Assembly: GCA_024178355.1 (NCBI GenBank)
Contig: JAMZNZ010000006.1
Coordinates: forward strand, 372,001-436,000
Direction of reading: 5' to 3'
Origin: Maricaulaceae bacterium EIL42A08
GTDB lineage: Bacteria > Pseudomonadota > Alphaproteobacteria > Caulobacterales > Maricaulaceae
DNA length: 64,000 nucleotides
Shown here piece after piece: positions 59,853 to 64,000 of this stretch (the stretch's first letter is position 1; the number at the start of each line of letters is the position of its first letter). Position numbers and translations under genes: made by a program. The notes below the pieces were generated by a model that searched no databases, had not been told where the DNA came from, and worked only from the letters and a program-made list of their open reading frames with translations.

Positions 59853-60971
59853 ATGAAGCTGACGATTGAGCGCGCAACGCTCCTGAAAGCCCTCGGACAC
59901 GTTCAAGCTGTTGTGGAGCGTCGCAACACGATCCCGATCCTGTCCAATGTGTTGATCCGGGCCAAGGATGGCTTCGCGCGATTGACGGCCACTGACCTTG
60001 ATATGGAGATCGTGGAGGAAGCCGAAGCTGACGTCTCCCAGGATGGCGATGTCACGGCTCCGGCCCACACCTTGTATGAGATTGCCCGCAAGCTGCCAGA
60101 AGGCAGTCAGGTGACGCTGGAGCGCGGCGGGGACGATCCGCGTCTGTCGCTGTCAGCGGGGCGCTCGAAGTTCAACCTGCCAGTCCTGCCGGCGGGTGAC
60201 TTCCCGGTCATGCCGAGCGAAGACCTGGCGGTCAGCTTCTCTGCACCGGCGAGTGAGCTGGCACGCCTGATCGACAAGACCCGCTTCGCCGTGTCGACCG
60301 AAGAGACGCGCTATTATCTGAACGGTATTCACATGCACGCCGCTGAGCGCGACGGTCGCAAGACGCTGCGCGCGGTGGCAACCGACGGGCACCGTCTGGC
60401 GCTGGCTGAAACCGATCTGCCAGATGGTGCAGCGGCTATGCCTGCCGTGATCATCCCGCGCAAGCCGATCCAGGAGTTGCGTCGTCTTCTTGAAGACCTT
60501 GATGGCGACGTGGATGTCTCGGTGTCTGAAGGCAAGATCCGCTTCCAACTGGGTGCGGCTGTGCTGACATCCAAGCTGATCGACGGTACCTTCCCGGATT
60601 ATGAGAGGGTCATCCCGCGGGGTAACGACAAGACCCTTCGCATTGACCGGGCTCCGTTTGCCCAGGCTGTGGACCGTGTGGCGACCATCTCCCAGGAAAA
60701 GTCGCGCTCGGTGAAGCTGGCGCTGTCTGAAGGCCAGCTGATCCTGACCGTGAATAATCCTGAAAGCGGTGCAGCGAGTGAAGAGCTGGTGGCTGATTAC
60801 GCGTCCGAAGAGATGGCGATCGGCTTTAACGCTCGCTACCTGCTGGATGTGGCCGGACAGATTGAAGGTGATGAAGCCATCTTCGAATTTGCCGACTCTG
60901 GCTCGCCGACTCGTGTAACGGACTCCGGTGATCCGGATGCAGAATACGTGCTGATGCCGCTGCGCGTGTGA
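59853..60971 (+). CDS. dnaN: DNA polymerase III beta sliding clamp
   Basis: 372 residues from the ATG at 59853 (MKLTIERATLLKALGHVQAV). NTIPILSNVLI, VSTEETRYYLNGIHMHA, RAVATDGHRLALAE and the C-terminal ADSGSPTRV...AEYVLMPLRV are standard. It forms the ring that tethers polymerase to DNA and serves HdaA-dependent inactivation of DnaA. The stop overlaps the recF GTG start (GTGA), so the pair is coupled. Confidence 0.98.
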   Translation: MKLTIERATLLKALGHVQAVVERRNTIPILSNVLIRAKDGFARLTATDLDMEIVEEAEADVSQDGDVTAPAHTLYEIARKLPEGSQVTLERGGDDPRLSLSAGRSKFNLPVLPAGDFPVMPSEDLAVSFSAPASELARLIDKTRFAVSTEETRYYLNGIHMHAAERDGRKTLRAVATDGHRLALAETDLPDGAAAMPAVIIPRKPIQELRRLLEDLDGDVDVSVSEGKIRFQLGAAVLTSKLIDGTFPDYERVIPRGNDKTLRIDRAPFAQAVDRVATISQEKSRSVKLALSEGQLILTVNNPESGAASEELVADYASEEMAIGFNARYLLDVAGQIEGDEAIFEFADSGSPTRVTDSGDPDAEYVLMPLRV

Positions 60972-62152
60972 TCGACGAGACAGCCAACGCCAACCTGAAA
61001 TCTGCACCAGGCGTCACGCGTCTGAAGCTGACCGGTTTTCGTAATTATGCAGCGCTGGATCTGACCCTGGATCCGCGACCGGTGGCGCTATTCGGCTCCA
61101 ATGGCGCTGGCAAGACCAATCTGGTTGAGGCGGTCAGCTTTTTAGGCCCGGGGCGCGGGGTGCGCGCGGCGGGCGCAGATGCCGTGCGTCGGCGGACGGC
61201 AGAGGGACATGATCCCATCTGGGCCGTCTATGCCGAAGCCATGACGGTTGAGGGGCCTGTGAGCCTTGCCACCGGTTCTGATCCGGCAGAACCCAGTCGC
61301 CGTAAAACCCGCCTTGATGGTGCCGCTACCACCCAGACCGCGCTGGCGCGCCTGTTTCCAATGCTGTGGCTGACTCCGCGGGAGGACCGGCTGTGGGCGG
61401 GCCCGCGCTCTGATCGCATGCGCTTTTTTGACAGGCTGGTCCTGGCTGGCGCACCGGATCACGGCAGCGAAGCCAGCGGCTACGAAAAAGCTCAACGGGA
61501 ACGCCAGCGCCTGCTCGACAAGCAATATGAAGGCGCACGTGTTGATCCGGACTGGTTGAATGCGCTGGAGGCAGAGATGGCCGCGCGCGGCGTGGCGCTG
61601 GCGGCCGCCCGCGTTGACGCGTTGGCGCGCCTTCAGTCAGAGATCGACGCGCGCCCGGATACCGCCTTCCCGAAAGCTGATCTGGAGCTGGAGGGGCTTC
61701 TGGAAGCCCGTCTGGCAGCCGGTGAGGCGGCCGGTGTGGTCGAGGATGACTTTATCCTGACGCTGCAGGACGCGCGGCGCCGCGATGGCGCGGCGGGGCG
61801 ATCCTTGACGGGCCCGCACCGCACAGAGCTTTCAGCGCGCCATCGTGAGAAGGATCAGCTGGCCGCTGATTGCTCAACCGGCGAGCAAAAGGCGCTGGTG
61901 CTGGGGCTGGCCCTGGCTCAGGCCTCTGCGATTGCCCGTGTGCGCGGCGCGGCCCCCGTTCTCATCCTCGATGAAGCCTGTGCCCACCTTGATGTGGCGC
62001 GGCGTGAGGGGCTTGCACAGGGACTTCTGGACCTTGGTGCTCAGGCCTGGCTTACAGGCGTCGAGGCGGGCCTGTTCGAGGCCTTTGGTGAGGGCGTCCA
62101 GAGGGTTCGGGTTGAGGATGGGGTTGCCACGCGGCTCGACGATCAGGGTTGA
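60968..62152 (+). CDS. recF: DNA replication and repair protein RecF
   Basis: 394 residues from a GTG overlapping the dnaN stop. The SMC-like ATPase head has Walker A GSNGAGKTN, the signature STGEQKALVLGLALAQA, and Walker B LILDEACAHLD. RecF, with RecO and RecR, loads RecA on gapped DNA. The N-terminus has about 16 residues before the usual RLKLTGFRNY start. The neighbours are as expected; gyrB, which often follows, is replaced by a lipoprotein gene. Confidence 0.96.
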   Translation: MIDETANANLKSAPGVTRLKLTGFRNYAALDLTLDPRPVALFGSNGAGKTNLVEAVSFLGPGRGVRAAGADAVRRRTAEGHDPIWAVYAEAMTVEGPVSLATGSDPAEPSRRKTRLDGAATTQTALARLFPMLWLTPREDRLWAGPRSDRMRFFDRLVLAGAPDHGSEASGYEKAQRERQRLLDKQYEGARVDPDWLNALEAEMAARGVALAAARVDALARLQSEIDARPDTAFPKADLELEGLLEARLAAGEAAGVVEDDFILTLQDARRRDGAAGRSLTGPHRTELSARHREKDQLAADCSTGEQKALVLGLALAQASAIARVRGAAPVLILDEACAHLDVARREGLAQGLLDLGAQAWLTGVEAGLFEAFGEGVQRVRVEDGVATRLDDQG

Positions 62153-62249
62153 CCCGTCTTGCATCCGTCACACAGCTGCCTTGTTCTGACTGGATAACAA
62201 AGGCCAAGGCATGCATGCTGGCAATCGATCAGGCATTAGGAGCAATGAA

Positions 62250-63740
62250 ATGGCGTGTACACGAACAGCATTGACCGTTGCAGTCGTCGCGGGGCTGGCG
62301 GCCTGCTCGCCAGACGTTGATGGCGCACGTTCAAACCAGAGTGCGATGAGCCCTGAGGCCTATGCCACCGCGCTGGAAGCTTTCGGACTGACCGAGCAGA
62401 ACGATCGGGTGTCCTGGGCAGCACTGGATTCTGAGGGGGGCGTTTTTCGATTTACCGAGTTCACGCTCACGGACGAAGACGGTGTCCTGAATGTCGACAC
62501 CTTCACCTTCGAACGCCCAGAGCTCAGTGATGATGGCCCGGTCTTTGACGGCCTCGTCTTTGACGGCGGGCAGATATCCTTCGATGAGGGCACGGCTCGC
62601 TTTGATCGTTTCAGCGTCACCGATGCAGGACCGGCGGTTGCGGAGTCCTTTGCGGCGCTGGTTCAGGGGCGCGACGCCATCGTCGACGAGGATAATCCAT
62701 CAGATCAGGGCTTTGGCGGGTTTTCGGTCAGCAATCTTCAGGTCGATGCGACCACTGAAGAGGGCAATCCGCTCACGATGAGCCTGGTAGCGATGGAGGC
62801 CGAGCGATTTGACGGCGAGGCCCTGGACCGTTTCCGACTTGATACACTCTCGCTGGAAACCACCAACGCCAACAAGGACGTGGTCACCGTTTCACTGGCC
62901 GCGGTCGAACTTGACGGGTTTGGCGGCAATATCGTTGGCATGGCCAACGCCCAGCCCTTCGCCCGGGGGCTGAATATTGGCGAAGCCTATGAGCGCTTTC
63001 TTGTCAGTGAGTTGCTGGTCAACAGCGCCGGTCTGCGCGTGACGATGCCAGAGCTGCGCGGTGATACCTCGACGCGATCAGACGATGCCGTCGCGGCAAC
63101 CCTCTCCATGCCGGAACTTGTGATTTCAGCAAACCCGGATGGCGGCGCGACCGGAGCGCAGGTGGCCACAGGTCTGAACCAGGCCGGCTTTGAGGCGCTG
63201 CACTTCTCGCTCCAGTCGACGACAGTCTATGACGCAGCCGAAGACAGGGTTCGGACCGAAGGTGAGAATGCGCTGGTCCTTCGAGATGGCTTCCGTCTGT
63301 CCGTTGACCAGGATTTCAGCGGCGTCGCCGCCTATGCCGAGGCCTATGCAGACTGGCTTGCCAAAGCGCCGGAAGGCGAGACATCTCCGCCTGCCGATGT
63401 GCTCGCTCTTCTGGCCCTCAATCGCTTCGTGATCGAGCTTGAAGATGAGGCCCTGCTCGACAACCTGTTCGCCTCCATGGCGGCAGAACGGGGCATGAGT
63501 CCGGAGGCCATGCGCGCTCAGGCCTCAGGCCTCGTTGCCTTTGCAAGCCTGCTGGCCAGTGACTATGCCGACCGCGCCCTGATCCAGACGGCTCAAGGCG
63601 CGCTCATGGGCTTTGTCGCCAGTGGCGGAACGCTGACCATTGCCGTTGAGCCCGAAGGGCCGCTGGAGATGTCACGCTTTTCAGACGGCACGCTGCCCTC
63701 AGATGTCGGCGTCAGCATCACCCATAGCCCGCCACGGTAA
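62250..63740 (+). CDS. Predicted lipoprotein of unknown function
   Basis: 496 residues from the ATG at 62250, seven bases behind AGGAG. Signal peptide MACTRTALTVAVVAGLAAC with lipobox LAAC (Cys19). The mature protein is acidic and made of repeated beta-hairpin stretches (FRFTEFTLTDEDGVLNVDTFTF, FGGFSVSNLQVDATTEEGNPL, FDGEALDRFRLDTLSLE), each with a turn of the FDGxxxDRF kind, suggesting an elongated beta structure like lipid-transfer or AsmA-like folds. This is structural impression only; I recognise no family. It follows recF after 97 bp. Confidence 0.78.
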   Translation: MACTRTALTVAVVAGLAACSPDVDGARSNQSAMSPEAYATALEAFGLTEQNDRVSWAALDSEGGVFRFTEFTLTDEDGVLNVDTFTFERPELSDDGPVFDGLVFDGGQISFDEGTARFDRFSVTDAGPAVAESFAALVQGRDAIVDEDNPSDQGFGGFSVSNLQVDATTEEGNPLTMSLVAMEAERFDGEALDRFRLDTLSLETTNANKDVVTVSLAAVELDGFGGNIVGMANAQPFARGLNIGEAYERFLVSELLVNSAGLRVTMPELRGDTSTRSDDAVAATLSMPELVISANPDGGATGAQVATGLNQAGFEALHFSLQSTTVYDAAEDRVRTEGENALVLRDGFRLSVDQDFSGVAAYAEAYADWLAKAPEGETSPPADVLALLALNRFVIELEDEALLDNLFASMAAERGMSPEAMRAQASGLVAFASLLASDYADRALIQTAQGALMGFVASGGTLTIAVEPEGPLEMSRFSDGTLPSDVGVSITHSPPR

Positions 63741-63750
63741 CGCCAGTTGA

Positions 63751-64000
63751 CTATGCAGCTTTGCTCTTGGTCTTGCGTCCGCCGTGCTCGGCCATGAAGG
63801 CCTTCATCATGGGCGCGATTTCTTCGCGGAAGCGTCTGCCGTTGAAGACACCGTAGTGGCCGACGCCGTCCTGGACATGGTCTTTGCGCAGGGCTTCAGG
63901 CAGGTTGGTACACAGGCCGTGAGCGGCCTGGGTCTGGCCAATACCTGAAATATCGTCGTTCTCACCTTCCACTGTCAGGAGCGCAACGTCGGTGATCGCC
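63751..64000 (-). CDS. phaZ: Polyhydroxybutyrate depolymerase, C-terminal fragment (runs off the right edge)
   Basis: The last 82 codons of a leftward gene whose start is beyond the window. AITDVALLTVEGENDDISGIG, TQAAHGLCTNLP and GVGHYGVFNGRRFREEIAP match the C-terminal part of intracellular PHB depolymerases, where the histidine in GVGHYG completes the catalytic triad. It would mobilise stored polyhydroxybutyrate. The C-terminus MAEHGGRKTKSKAA is basic. It converges with the lipoprotein gene, 10 bp between stops. Confidence 0.88.
   Translation of the reverse strand, partial: AITDVALLTVEGENDDISGIGQTQAAHGLCTNLPEALRKDHVQDGVGHYGVFNGRRFREEIAPMMKAFMAEHGGRKTKSKAA

Overview
The window is chromosomal DNA from a GC-rich alphaproteobacterium, most likely of the stalked, budding marine Caulobacterales/Maricaulales/Hyphomonadaceae group (an Oceanicaulis- or Maricaulis-like organism). 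Pointers are the rpsT-dnaA-dnaN-recF block, the obgE-proB-nadD-rsfS-rlmH string, a short Caulobacter-like DnaA, atpHAGDC without the F0 genes, GANTC (CcrM) sites before dnaA, and many exported peptidases. The species call is inference; nothing here fixes it. Coding density is high and both strands are used. I saw no tRNA, rRNA, CRISPR array, insertion sequence or prophage.

Layout: 1-2077 holds the start of a large membrane protein with 49-residue tandem repeats that runs off the left edge. 2205-11286 is a rightward housekeeping string: obgE, proB, nadD, egtD, rsfS, rlmH, an EnvC-like factor, ctpA, a divergent polysaccharide deacetylase and rppH. 11283-18011 runs leftward: the ATP synthase F1 operon atpHA-[lipoprotein]-GDC, then two exported proteins of unknown function. 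18241-27669 holds priA, DUF484-xerC, a GNAT enzyme, lpdA, a small membrane protein and ftsK. 27747-38184 is a leftward run of exported or transport functions (beta-propeller, glycerophosphodiesterase, S9 and M16 peptidases, a fused peptide-ABC ATPase, a PepSY protein). 38191-45320 holds an archaeal-type valS, a methionine gamma-lyase divergent from an Lrp regulator, an HMG-CoA reductase and a DUF2855 protein. 45462-53798 is a broken-up TCA region: sucB, sucA, a GAF protein, a divergent BLUF photoreceptor, sucD directly behind a vapBC toxin-antitoxin pair, and ubiE. 53861-64000 holds mutM, a GumN-like protein, an enoyl-CoA hydratase, rpsT, dnaA, dnaN, recF, a lipoprotein and the C-terminal end of a PHB depolymerase.

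How the genes fit together: most of the window is core replication (dnaA, dnaN, recF, priA, ftsK, xerC), translation and ribosome maturation (obgE, rsfS, rlmH, rpsT, valS), energy metabolism (atp, suc, lpdA) and envelope remodelling (EnvC-like, ctpA, ftsK). The novelty is in what has been inserted into or removed from these conserved blocks: a cysteine-patterned lipoprotein gene inside the atp operon; sucD three bases behind a PIN toxin, with sucC absent; a BLUF/GAF pair between sucD and sucA; egtD inside, and proA missing from, the obgE-rlmH block; a Rickettsia/archaeal-type ValS; and a PriA that has lost one of its two cysteine zinc sites. Three families of dispersed intergenic palindromes occur at five places.
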